A stretch of 26,755 bases of DNA, taken from positions 1 to 26,755 of the IMG/VR virus record IMGVR_UViG_3300001097_000050, one strand, 5' to 3'. Of the stretch, positions 1-4,551 are shown one piece after another. Both the position numbers and the translations under genes were made by a program. Below the pieces are notes generated by a model. It did not search any database. It was not told the DNA's origin and saw nothing but the letters and a program-made list of their open reading frames with translations. The stretch's first letter is position 1, and every line of letters starts with the position of its first letter. The DNA is from a virus.

Positions 1-44
1 GTAGTCTCTTTTGTAGTGTCAACCACCTCAATATATCTTTGCAT
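1..44 (-). CDS. Possible small ORF, 3' part outside the window
   Basis: An ATG at 44 (minus strand) opens a frame that runs off the left edge; its first 14 codons begin MQRYIEVVDTTKETT. It is in the same frame as the preceding small gene and repeats that gene's last ten residues, YIEVVDTTKE. No strong SD sequence precedes the ATG. It may be a separate gene or the second half of an older gene interrupted by a tandem duplication that included a stop codon. Too little is visible to say what it does. Confidence 0.3.
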   Translation of the reverse strand, partial: MQRYIEVVDTTKET

Positions 45-92
45 TATCTGAAGTAGGTTTTACTCTTTTGTAGTGTCAACCACCTCAATATA
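6..92. repeat. 30-bp perfect direct repeat
   Basis: Positions 6-35 and 63-92 are identical over 30 bp and are offset by 57 bp (19 codons). On the minus strand both copies read YIEVVDTTKE in the same frame, once as the C-terminus of the 53-aa gene and once near the N-terminus of the next frame. The flanking bases differ, and a stop codon lies between the copies. Confidence 0.9.
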
Positions 93-221
93 CAATCCAA
101 ACGGAGGATTTAAGTCACCATGACACCCCATATTGAATGCAACGCCCGATGCTGCAAGCTTCCACAGCCCCTCGATGTGCTTTATTTTTAACTTTTTACC
201 CTTTAGTTTAAATTTTTTCAT
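60..221 (-). CDS. Small hypothetical protein, 53 aa
   Basis: The ATG lies one base after the stop of the AlpA-like gene, so the two are probably translated as a coupled pair. The product is strongly basic at the N-terminus (MKKFKLKGKKLKIK) and ends YIEVVDTTKE. The final 30 bp of coding sequence are repeated exactly at 6-35, in frame, 57 bp further on. I do not recognise a family. The tight spacing and sensible composition support a real gene; the position beside a regulator suggests an accessory early gene, which is inference only. Confidence 0.55.
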   Translation of the reverse strand: MKKFKLKGKKLKIKHIEGLWKLAASGVAFNMGCHGDLNPPFGLYIEVVDTTKE

Positions 222-222
222 G

Positions 223-423
223 TTATCTACCGTTTTTTAACAAGACATACGCCATCCAGTCCTCGACATCGCTTGCTAACCACGCGACAGACCTACCGTC
301 TATTTTTACAGGCCTTGGAAAAACTCCAGATTTGATTCCTTTGTATACACCGCTGCGGCTTAACCCTGTTTTGCTCATAACTTCTGTAAGTTTCAAAAAC
401 CTAAATTTACTATCGTCGCTCAT
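223..423 (-). CDS. AlpA-like MerR-type helix-turn-helix regulator / excisionase-like protein
   Basis: A 66-aa protein with the AlpA / prophage-excisionase layout. An N-terminal winged-helix DNA-binding motif spans about residues 10-50 (FLKLTEVMSKTGLSRSGVYK), followed by a basic turn (FPRPVKIDGRSVAWLASDV) and a short helix. Family members bind DNA as small dimers and either activate integrase genes or act as recombination directionality factors. No integrase gene is visible in this window, so excision is not established and a purely transcriptional role is equally possible. The gene sits in the minus-strand early operon, immediately upstream of the 53-aa ORF. Confidence 0.85.
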   Translation of the reverse strand: MSDDSKFRFLKLTEVMSKTGLSRSGVYKGIKSGVFPRPVKIDGRSVAWLASDVEDWMAYVLLKNGR

Positions 424-435
424 ATGCCGCCTCTG

Positions 436-648
436 TTATGGTTTCAAGTTAAGATCATCCATAATCAATTGCAGGCGCTTCATGCGACCAGATGTAAACT
501 CGCTTATATAATGCTCTAAAGTTTTCAAGTCTTCTGTTGTCAGTGGAATCCCAACCTCTCGGCCAAAGCCCTCGCCCTCATTATCCCAAAGACATAGGCG
601 AATAATAGGATCGTCTTTGCTTTCAAAAATTACTATGTTTATGTTAAT
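436..648 (-). CDS. Hypothetical protein without a normal start codon, about 70 aa
   Basis: An open frame ending at 436 reads as a convincing soluble protein (it contains PIIRLCLWDNEGEGFGREVG and later LEHYISEFTSGRMKRLQ), but has no ATG, GTG or TTG in its N-terminal part. The first possible initiators are ATT at 648 and ATA at 642 or 636, all overlapping the 3' end of the upstream gene. The frame is -1 relative to that gene, and the overlap contains an A-rich tract (minus strand TCTAAAAAGAAATTAAC), so a frameshifted fusion is an alternative to non-standard initiation. Function unknown. The start is uncertain. Confidence 0.5.
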   Translation of the reverse strand: MNINIVIFESKDDPIIRLCLWDNEGEGFGREVGIPLTTEDLKTLEHYISEFTSGRMKRLQLIMDDLNLKP

Positions 649-824
649 TTCTTTTTAGAGCGCGCGGCAAACTCCTCATTAACAAGCCATCGAATCTGCT
701 CAAGCTCATCTGCCGTAAACGCCTCGAGGCTTTTAATTGTCTTTAAGTTTGAGCCTTTGCCTTTGTTTTTAACAAGCTCATACCATGATGCATATATATT
801 TTGGGTGACCTCTTCTTTAAACAT
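639..824 (-). CDS. Small hypothetical protein, 61 aa
   Basis: The most likely start is the ATG at 824, which overlaps the stop of the upstream gene by 8 bp and has a GGGG tract at SD distance. A TTG at 839 would add five residues. The product (MFKEEVTQNIYASWYELVKN...) is helical and charged, with a basic tail RSKKKLT. It contains FTADELEQIRWLVNEEFAAR, which looks like an amphipathic helix. No family recognised. Its 3' end overlaps the odd-start ORF in the -1 frame. Confidence 0.65.
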   Translation of the reverse strand: MFKEEVTQNIYASWYELVKNKGKGSNLKTIKSLEAFTADELEQIRWLVNEEFAARSKKKLT

Positions 825-1065
825 TTGCACTAACCCCAACTTGTCGCTCTACATAATTTGAATCGATCACCACCTGCCCCTCAACTTTTGTTTTGCGAGC
901 TAAGCAGTTATCCTCAATCACGATATACTCGTCTTTTACAGTAAAATTTATTTCCCAGCAATATCGCCCATCTTGTTTTAAATTGGTGTTGAGCTTTGAA
1001 AGCTGCAGCCTTATGCAATCACTAAGCAGCGATGCAATATCTTCATTTGTTAACTGTCGCGTCAT
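817..1065 (-). CDS. Hypothetical protein, 82 aa
   Basis: Starts at an ATG preceded by a strong SD (AAGGAGA, five bases before ATG) inside the end of the nuclease gene, with a 23-bp overlap. The N-terminus MTRQLTNEDIASLLSDCIRL is helical and is followed by a beta-rich stretch with alternating hydrophobic residues (EYIVIEDN, VEGQVVIDS). No enzyme motif is visible and I do not recognise it. The overlap shows it is co-transcribed with the VRR-NUC gene, which makes a DNA-metabolism accessory role possible but unproven. Confidence 0.7.
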   Translation of the reverse strand: MTRQLTNEDIASLLSDCIRLQLSKLNTNLKQDGRYCWEINFTVKDEYIVIEDNCLARKTKVEGQVVIDSNYVERQVGVSANV

Positions 1066-1435
1066 TACTATCTCCTTGTAAATACCAATCTATAACTTTG
1101 CGCGCTTCTTCATAACCCCAGCACACAATTGCATAATATCCGGCCATGTTTAGCTGATTAATAATGCTTTTTTGAATCATGTTAACCTTACCCTTTACGT
1201 GATCTACCCCAGCGGGCGCCTTCATTTCTATAAATAAGCCGTGGTAATGATGCCCGGCACATAATATCTGTAAATCTGGCATGCCAGCCAAAACGCCCTC
1301 ACGCTTCATGTTGGCAGCCTCGCGCACATTACGCGTGCCACCATTAGCACTTGCCGCAATTATTACGTTCGGATATTTTAACTTGAACCACTGAACAGTC
1401 CACTCCTGTTCGCGTCTTTCCCACTGTATTGCCAT
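1043..1435 (-). CDS. VRR-NUC domain nuclease
   Basis: A 130-aa single-domain protein with the PD-(D/E)xK-like core of VRR-NUC proteins. G51-M-P-D54-L is followed by the beta strand GLFIEMKAP with E70 and K72, then Q88 and a helix ending near MAGYYAIVCWGYEEA. Phage VRR-NUC proteins are stand-alone metal-dependent endonucleases; some resolve Holliday junctions or process replication intermediates. A role in resolving recombination intermediates made by the ERF/exonuclease pair is inference. A weak SD (AAGGAT) lies somewhat far from the ATG. The full domain seems present and no active-site residue is missing. Confidence 0.88.
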   Translation of the reverse strand: MAIQWERREQEWTVQWFKLKYPNVIIAASANGGTRNVREAANMKREGVLAGMPDLQILCAGHHYHGLFIEMKAPAGVDHVKGKVNMIQKSIINQLNMAGYYAIVCWGYEEARKVIDWYLQGDSNDATVNK

Positions 1436-1462
1436 GAGCTCACATCCTTGTGCGCGTAAAAA

Positions 1463-1672
1463 CTATTTTGCGACTTTAGATTTATGATAAGTAGATTGCA
1501 CTGGATGCAAATCTAAATCTAAGTCATTTAAAACTATCCACCTAATATATGTGGCTGGTGACATGCGAGCCTTGGCAGCCTTTGCCTTCAAAGCTTTATG
1601 TATGGTTTTTGTAATCCTGACGCCTAAATGCACGTCAAATTTTTCACTGCTTGACGGTGTTTTGTCCATCAT
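1463..1672 (-). CDS. Probable ribbon-helix-helix (Arc/CopG-like) DNA-binding protein
   Basis: The core HLGVRITKTIHKALKAKAAK followed by ARMSPATYIRWIVLNDL has the beta-strand / two-helix pattern of Arc/MetJ/CopG repressors: a short strand VRIT, then two amphipathic helices joined at SPATY. Such proteins bind operators as dimers. The start is chosen at the ATG at 1672 because the minus-strand tract AAGGA lies 8 bases upstream. The ATG at 1681 overlaps that tract too closely to use it. The C-terminal tail is basic. It is preceded by a gene-free stretch with repeated AT-rich motifs and a plausible promoter, so autoregulation is possible. Confidence 0.7.
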   Translation of the reverse strand: MMDKTPSSSEKFDVHLGVRITKTIHKALKAKAAKARMSPATYIRWIVLNDLDLDLHPVQSTYHKSKVAK

Positions 1673-1681
1673 TTGCGTCAT

Positions 1682-1770
1682 CCTTTTTTTCTAATAATTT
1701 TACCATGCGCCATAAATAATTCGCCTCTTTGCATTTATATTTATATGCTTTGCATTTAAGCAAATGCGCC
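1682..1770 (-). promoter_or_regulatory. Candidate promoter/operator region upstream of the RHH gene
   Basis: The gap between the metallophosphoesterase and RHH genes holds two copies of CTTTGCATTTA (1727-1737 and 1748-1758). The second belongs to an inverted repeat with arms GCATTT and AAATGC (1752-1767). On the minus strand a TTGCTT/TATAAA pair with an 18-bp spacer overlaps these repeats. A repeat pair over a promoter next to an RHH gene is the usual layout of an autoregulated operator, but this assignment is inference. Confidence 0.4.
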
Positions 1771-1813
1771 ACAAACAATGGCACCCAACCAAGAAACAAC
1801 AACCAAAATTATA

Positions 1814-2314
1814 TCATTTAAAAAGCTCCGATGCGTTAATTGGCGTTAGATTGTTTTGCTCGCAACTAACATTTATATACCTTGGGTCTACCTGTAAATG
1901 ACTTTGCTTGCTTATTTGCCTGCTATGCAAATGCCCATGGACATTATAACGCGACCTGCTCTCTAGTTGCGACGGGTGTACCGGCACATGCGTTAAAATA
2001 CAATCACCCCAAAACACAACGCCATGCACTGATCTAAAATATTTTAAATAATCGGGCGCTGCGTATGTGTCGTGGTTGCCGAGGATTAAACGCTTTTGTC
2101 CGCGCAACCTTGCGGCAAGCTCTAAACCTTCGCGACTAAAAGCAAAATCACCAAGCACAAATACTTTGTCATATTTTTGTACAACCGCATTCCATCTAGC
2201 AATAATAGCCTCGTGCATTTCTTCCAATGCTTCAAACGGACGCGCAACAGGCTCAAACCTTAATATATTGGAGTGCCCAAGATGTAAGTCTGAAATAAAC
2301 CATGTGTCAGACAT
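1814..2314 (-). CDS. Calcineurin-like metallophosphoesterase
   Basis: About 166 aa with the complete two-metal phosphoesterase signature: D9-L-H11 (ISDLHLGH), G55-D56 (LGDFAF), G79-N80-H81-D82 (LGNHD), H109 (THVPVH) and G127-H128-L129-H130. These residues bind the Mn/Fe pair and phosphate. Phage relatives are variously annotated as phosphodiesterases or phosphatases, and the substrate (nucleotide, cyclic nucleotide, DNA end or RNA 2',3'-phosphate) cannot be told from sequence. The ATG at 2314 overlaps the upstream stop as TGATG, typical of coupled translation; a GTG at 2317 is the alternative. The family's full core is present. Confidence 0.88.
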   Translation of the reverse strand: MSDTWFISDLHLGHSNILRFEPVARPFEALEEMHEAIIARWNAVVQKYDKVFVLGDFAFSREGLELAARLRGQKRLILGNHDTYAAPDYLKYFRSVHGVVFWGDCILTHVPVHPSQLESRSRYNVHGHLHSRQISKQSHLQVDPRYINVSCEQNNLTPINASELFK

Positions 2315-2496
2315 CACTCGGAGTTTCTTCGTGGCGCCCCGCGTGGCCTAGATTCAACAAAGGGAAAAGGCGTGCCCGGGCGCTCTGGCAACACAGGCAT
2401 GCTTGCAGCGAGATCCCGCATATATAGCACCCACTGTTCTCTCTGCTTTATACTTAATTCAATCAGGCCTTTGCCGTCCTTTGCGCCTTTAAACAT
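2314..2496 (-). CDS. Small hypothetical protein, 60 aa
   Basis: ATG with a GGAG SD sequence (minus strand TTGGAGACCTA before ATG). Residues 1-35 are helical and charged (IELSIKQREQWVLYMRDLAA), followed by a Pro-rich, basic C-terminus (VLPERPGTPFPFVESRPRG). The stop overlaps the metallophosphoesterase start as TGATG, so the two are translationally coupled. No family recognised. Confidence 0.6.
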   Translation of the reverse strand: MFKGAKDGKGLIELSIKQREQWVLYMRDLAASMPVLPERPGTPFPFVESRPRGAPRRNSE

Positions 2497-2535
2497 TAGG
2501 TCTCCAATTTAATTTTTAATTCTAATATCTGCATT

Positions 2536-2706
2536 TTAATCCTCATATTGAACCATTGGCTGTATAAATATCGGGGGCTTGTCTTTCGTGCCACAAAACG
2601 ACGGGCCATAAAGAAACCACCCACCCTGTAAATAAACATTTACAAGCTCTTGCAAAGAATCTGGATCAAAATTCCACGCTTGCTTATATTTAACAACCTT
2701 ACTCAT
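2536..2706 (-). CDS. Small DUF1737-like protein, 56 aa
   Basis: The preferred start is the ATG at 2706 (MSKVVKYKQAW), which has GAGG nine bases upstream and overlaps the end of a 35-aa ORF. In-frame ATGs at 2724 and 2718 are less likely. The pattern of an N-terminal strand, a helix LQELVNVYLQGGWFLYG and a C-terminal strand IFIQPMVQ resembles small DUF1737-type proteins (a helix ending in a GW.xxG turn, then a strand). Their function is unknown. Similarity was judged by eye only. Confidence 0.6.
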   Translation of the reverse strand: MSKVVKYKQAWNFDPDSLQELVNVYLQGGWFLYGPSFCGTKDKPPIFIQPMVQYED

Positions 2707-2806
2707 CAAAGCCATCCTCATCAAAATATTCTTCTAATGGCTCACCATCGCCAAAATATGCTTCGTGCTCTGCATCGGTATAACACACCATCGAATTTTC
2801 TATCAT
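2699..2806 (-). CDS. Very small acidic protein, 35 aa
   Basis: An ATG at 2806 opens a 35-codon frame whose second half is almost entirely acidic and aromatic (AYFGDGEPLEEYFDEDGFDE). The stop overlaps the start region of the DUF1737-like gene by 8 bp, and the ORF begins 3 bp after the stop of the previous 40-aa ORF. The close packing with neighbours and the non-random composition support it. Highly acidic tiny phage proteins are sometimes DNA mimics or host inhibitors; here that is speculation. Confidence 0.45.
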   Translation of the reverse strand: MIENSMVCYTDAEHEAYFGDGEPLEEYFDEDGFDE

Positions 2807-2809
2807 AAT

Positions 2810-2932
2810 TTACTCGCCATAATAACGTCTTTGCAGCGCAATCAACAATCTGCCCCCAATCGGTGACAGCCGCTCTCCGGCCTCTATCCGCGCGTCCAAT
2901 TGCAGCATTAACCTATAATGAAAATCTATCAT
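2810..2932 (-). CDS. Small basic hypothetical protein, 40 aa
   Basis: The ATG at 2932 overlaps the TGA of the preceding membrane peptide as ATGA. The 40-aa product reads MIDFHYRLMLQLDARIEAGE and continues through LSPIGGRLLIALQRRYYGE: two amphipathic helices separated by a Ser-Pro-Ile-Gly-Gly turn. No known family. The 4-bp overlap is the best evidence that it is translated. Confidence 0.5.
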   Translation of the reverse strand: MIDFHYRLMLQLDARIEAGERLSPIGGRLLIALQRRYYGE

Positions 2933-2997
2933 AACTCCGACCCACACATAAGATACAAAAAGAAAAACAAAGCCACCGAAAATAATCCAGCCATCAT
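2929..2997 (-). CDS. Tiny membrane peptide, 22 aa
   Basis: The frame starts at an ATG directly abutting the stop of the upstream gene (TAAATG) and ends in an ATGA overlap with the next. The product, MMAGLFSVALFFFLYLMCGS plus EL, is a single hydrophobic segment that could span a membrane. It is short for a gene, but the perfect coupling on both sides argues that it is translated. Function unknown. Confidence 0.4.
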   Translation of the reverse strand: MMAGLFSVALFFFLYLMCGSEL

Positions 2998-3180
2998 TTA
3001 TATTGCCCCCACAGGATCTGCAAAGGTAACGTTATACATTTGGTGTAATAAATTTTCTGCAGATTCATTTTCAGACTTCATTTGCACAAAGTAAATTGCC
3101 TTTTCAAGGCTGTCTATTTCTAAGTACCCCATAACTTTTTTTTCTGGCTCAGCCGTAGAAATTGTTATTTTTTTAATCAT
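2998..3180 (-). CDS. Small hypothetical protein, 60 aa
   Basis: MIKKITISTAEPEKKVMGYL starts a mixed strand/helix protein with no motif I recognise. The ATG is 16 bp after the stop of the first gene in this operon, and the TAA abuts the ATG of the tiny membrane peptide. It is the second gene downstream of the promoter at about 3430, so probably expressed early. Confidence 0.65.
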   Translation of the reverse strand: MIKKITISTAEPEKKVMGYLEIDSLEKAIYFVQMKSENESAENLLHQMYNVTFADPVGAI

Positions 3181-3196
3181 TTTAGCCTCGTTATTA

Positions 3197-3376
3197 TTAT
3201 TCGCCGCTATTGGCGTTCAGTAAAAAATCTTTAATCACTTGTGCGTTATAATTTGTAATGCCGCGCCAAATAGGATCATTACGGTAAATGTGATTAAGTA
3301 AAATCTCTAGGTTTTGCAAATGGCTCAAAGCCTCTTCTCTTACTAAATTGTCAGCCCTGTATTTAACCGCATCCAT
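3197..3376 (-). CDS. First gene of the left early operon, hypothetical, 59 aa
   Basis: The ATG at 3376 (MDAVKYRADN) is preferred because AAGGGG lies seven bases upstream and a good promoter sits just before it. The frame is open back to a TTG at 3442, but that TTG is the -35 hexamer itself, so the longer version would start upstream of the transcript. The product is helical with a Leu-rich middle (EEALSHLQNLEILLNHIYRN). No family recognised. As the promoter-proximal gene it is probably made early. Confidence 0.65.
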   Translation of the reverse strand: MDAVKYRADNLVREEALSHLQNLEILLNHIYRNDPIWRGITNYNAQVIKDFLLNANSGE

Positions 3377-3382
3377 TTTAAC

Positions 3383-3409
3383 GCCCCTTATTATTAATTT
3401 ATAAGGGGC
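3383..3409 (-). promoter_or_regulatory. Palindrome between -10 element and start codon, containing the SD
   Basis: Perfect 9-bp arms GCCCCTTAT and ATAAGGGGC with a 9-bp AT spacer lie between the -10 element and the ATG at 3376. The start-codon-proximal arm contains the AAGGGG ribosome-binding site. It may be an operator on DNA, or a hairpin that hides the SD if transcription starts early enough to include both arms. Confidence 0.7.
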
Positions 3410-3410
3410 C

Positions 3411-3447
3411 ATAATAACCCGCTGTTTTACATTTGTCAACAATTATT
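3411..3447 (-). promoter_or_regulatory. Sigma70-type promoter of the left early operon
   Basis: On the minus strand TTGACA (3434-3439) and TATTAT (3411-3416) are separated by exactly 17 bp, close to the sigma70 consensus. Positions 3423-3447, covering the -35 and half of the spacer, are identical to 9066-9090 in the exonuclease promoter. The -35 sits in the short imperfect dyad TTGTTGACAA, a possible repressor site. Confidence 0.8.
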
Positions 3448-3479
3448 TAAACCATATCGAGCACATCCTCGCAATGGCC

Positions 3480-3544
3480 GGCAAAATGGTGCCGGCGTCA
3501 GGAAAATGGTTTGCCAGCTATACTGTTAGTATAATAACTAGGAG
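3480..3544 (+). promoter_or_regulatory. Upstream control region of the ECF sigma gene
   Basis: The region holds a dyad GGCAAAATGGTGCC (3480-3493), AAAATGGT twice, 20 bp apart (3483-3490, 3503-3510), and two -10-like hexamers, TATACT (3519-3524) and TATAAT (3530-3535). The SD AGGAG (3540-3544) lies five bases before the ATG. No consensus -35 precedes either hexamer at the right spacing, so an activator or a non-sigma70 holoenzyme may be needed. CCAGCTATACT (3514-3524) also occurs in the capsid promoter. Confidence 0.55.
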
Positions 3545-3549
3545 CAATC

Positions 3550-4077
3550 ATGACTGAAACACAGCTTTTTGAGGCTAGGGTTAAGGAATGCAAGGGGGTG
3601 ATCAGGGGTCTTGTGGGACGCTTTATACGTGACGATGCCACCGCCCAGGATGTAATGCAGCAAATATTTATGCGCGCCTGGATCCAGCGCGACAAGTTTG
3701 CTGGGCGATCTAAGTATTCCACTTGGATATATAAGCTGGCCACGCGGTGTGTATATACCCACCTTTACGGCAGCAAGAGGCGGATACGCATCATTGACGA
3801 ACCCCCGGAAAGGTTTGAGCATATTCATAGCGTGGGCCATTACCTGTACTCATCGCCGGATATTCAGCTTGGCGACGAGGAAGACCTGCGCCGCCTCGAA
3901 GCAGCCGTCAAAACGCTACCAAAACCCCTACAAGAGGCCCTGGTGCTCCAGACGGTCTATGGGTGGCCCATTGAGCAGATCGCCACGGAATTACGCATCC
4001 CGGAGGGCACGGTTAAGTCCCGCCTGTTCAGGGCCAAGGCAGCACTTAAAGAAAAATTGCCAAAGCTTCCCGACTAA
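3550..4077 (+). CDS. ECF-type RNA polymerase sigma factor
   Basis: A 175-aa protein with the two-domain ECF layout. Sigma2 spans about residues 18-80: the region 2.1-2.2 helix contains DDATAQDVMQQIFMRAW and region 2.3/2.4 contains KYSTWIYKLATR. A short linker follows, then sigma4 at about residues 122-170 (LPKPLQEALVLQTVYGWPIE then IATELRIPEGTVKSRLFRAK, a clear helix-turn-helix). The length is normal for ECF factors and no anti-sigma gene is adjacent. It is the only plus-strand gene in the window and visibly richer in G+C than its neighbours (about 57% in one 60-bp sample against 37% in a neighbouring one), suggesting separate acquisition. A phage role in redirecting host RNA polymerase, perhaps to late promoters, is inferred. 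Confidence 0.9.
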   Translation: MTETQLFEARVKECKGVIRGLVGRFIRDDATAQDVMQQIFMRAWIQRDKFAGRSKYSTWIYKLATRCVYTHLYGSKRRIRIIDEPPERFEHIHSVGHYLYSSPDIQLGDEEDLRRLEAAVKTLPKPLQEALVLQTVYGWPIEQIATELRIPEGTVKSRLFRAKAALKEKLPKLPD

Positions 4078-4159
4078 AAGGTAAGCTTTATTTTGGTTAT
4101 TTAATAAAATTGGTCTTAAGTCATTTAACCTTACGACATAAAGATGACCCTTACATGGT

Positions 4160-4197
4160 GTGACCTGGCGTGTCACGCTTGTGACATTTGGCGTCAC
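4160..4197. promoter_or_regulatory. Two tandem 17-bp dyads GTGAC-N7-GTCAC
   Basis: Two copies of the same dyad, GTGAC followed by seven bases and GTCAC, lie at 4160-4176 and 4181-4197. They start 21 bp apart, so both sit on the same face of the helix. The surrounding gap (4078-4212) separates the convergent 3' ends of the sigma gene and the small membrane-protein gene. Another GTGAC lies at 4231. No T-tract follows, so this is not an ordinary terminator; a dimeric DNA-binding protein site is more likely. Confidence 0.6.
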
Positions 4198-4212
4198 AAA
4201 CCGCACGCGCAA

Positions 4213-4434
4213 CTAACCTCCGCTTGTCCTGTGACTTTTTTCATCTTTCCCCCACCTGTAAAATCCATAAAGCTGCAGGCAAATTGAGGGCAGCGTAAAT
4301 AGCGCCTGCGACCAGAGGTTGCGATGAGTGTCGATCACAACCCAGTAACAGCAACATCCGGCGTGGACCATAAAGCCCCAACGGTTTTTCTTAATGCCAA
4401 GCCATGTTCCCCATTTGCCTGATAGCTTGGCCAT
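4213..4434 (-). CDS. Small Trp/Cys-rich membrane protein (PnuC-tail-like)
   Basis: 73 aa with two hydrophobic segments, about 18-34 (RWGFMVHAGCCCYWVVIDTH) and 42-60 (ALFTLPSICLQLYGFYRWG). The pattern of a G-x-W-x-G-x-KK-N-R-W-G start and a Y-G-x-x-x-W-G ending resembles small phage proteins that look like the last part of PnuC-type nicotinamide riboside carriers. A real transport function is doubtful at this size. It is read from a promoter at about 4560 through the DnaA-box cluster. The SD is poor. It is convergent with the sigma gene. Confidence 0.65.
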   Translation of the reverse strand: MAKLSGKWGTWLGIKKNRWGFMVHAGCCCYWVVIDTHRNLWSQALFTLPSICLQLYGFYRWGKDEKSHRTSGG

Positions 4435-4516
4435 CGTGTCTAGTATTTCGCCAACTAGGTTAAATTCAAATGCGGCGCACCCCCAAATTAACCCTAAAAA
4501 ACGATTTTACGGTTGC

Positions 4517-4551
4517 TTATCCACAGATTCATCCACAGATTATGTGGATAA
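4517..4551. other. DnaA-box cluster, candidate replication origin
   Basis: TTATCCACA (4517-4525, consensus), TCATCCACA (4529-4537, one mismatch) and TGTGGATAA (4543-4551, consensus in the opposite orientation) lie within 35 bp of gene-free DNA (4435-4586), flanked by the AT-rich stretch 4576-4598. DnaA boxes of the TTATNCACA type bind host DnaA. The replication protein gene ends about 220 bp away. This may be an origin element or a DnaA-controlled regulatory site. Confidence 0.7.

Noticed and set aside
3197-3442. Longer version of the first left-operon gene from a TTG at 3442
   Set aside because: The TTG is part of the -35 hexamer, so the codons up to the -10 element would not be transcribed from this promoter; the ATG at 3376 has a proper SD.
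3538-3840. 100-aa minus-strand ORF over the sigma gene
   Set aside because: Shadow of the sigma2-encoding region; no SD and no family resemblance.
3991-4212. 73-aa minus-strand ORF covering the sigma gene end
   Set aside because: It is antisense to the conserved sigma4 helix-turn-helix, starts at a TTG without an SD, and its VT-repeats simply reflect the GTGAC dyads.
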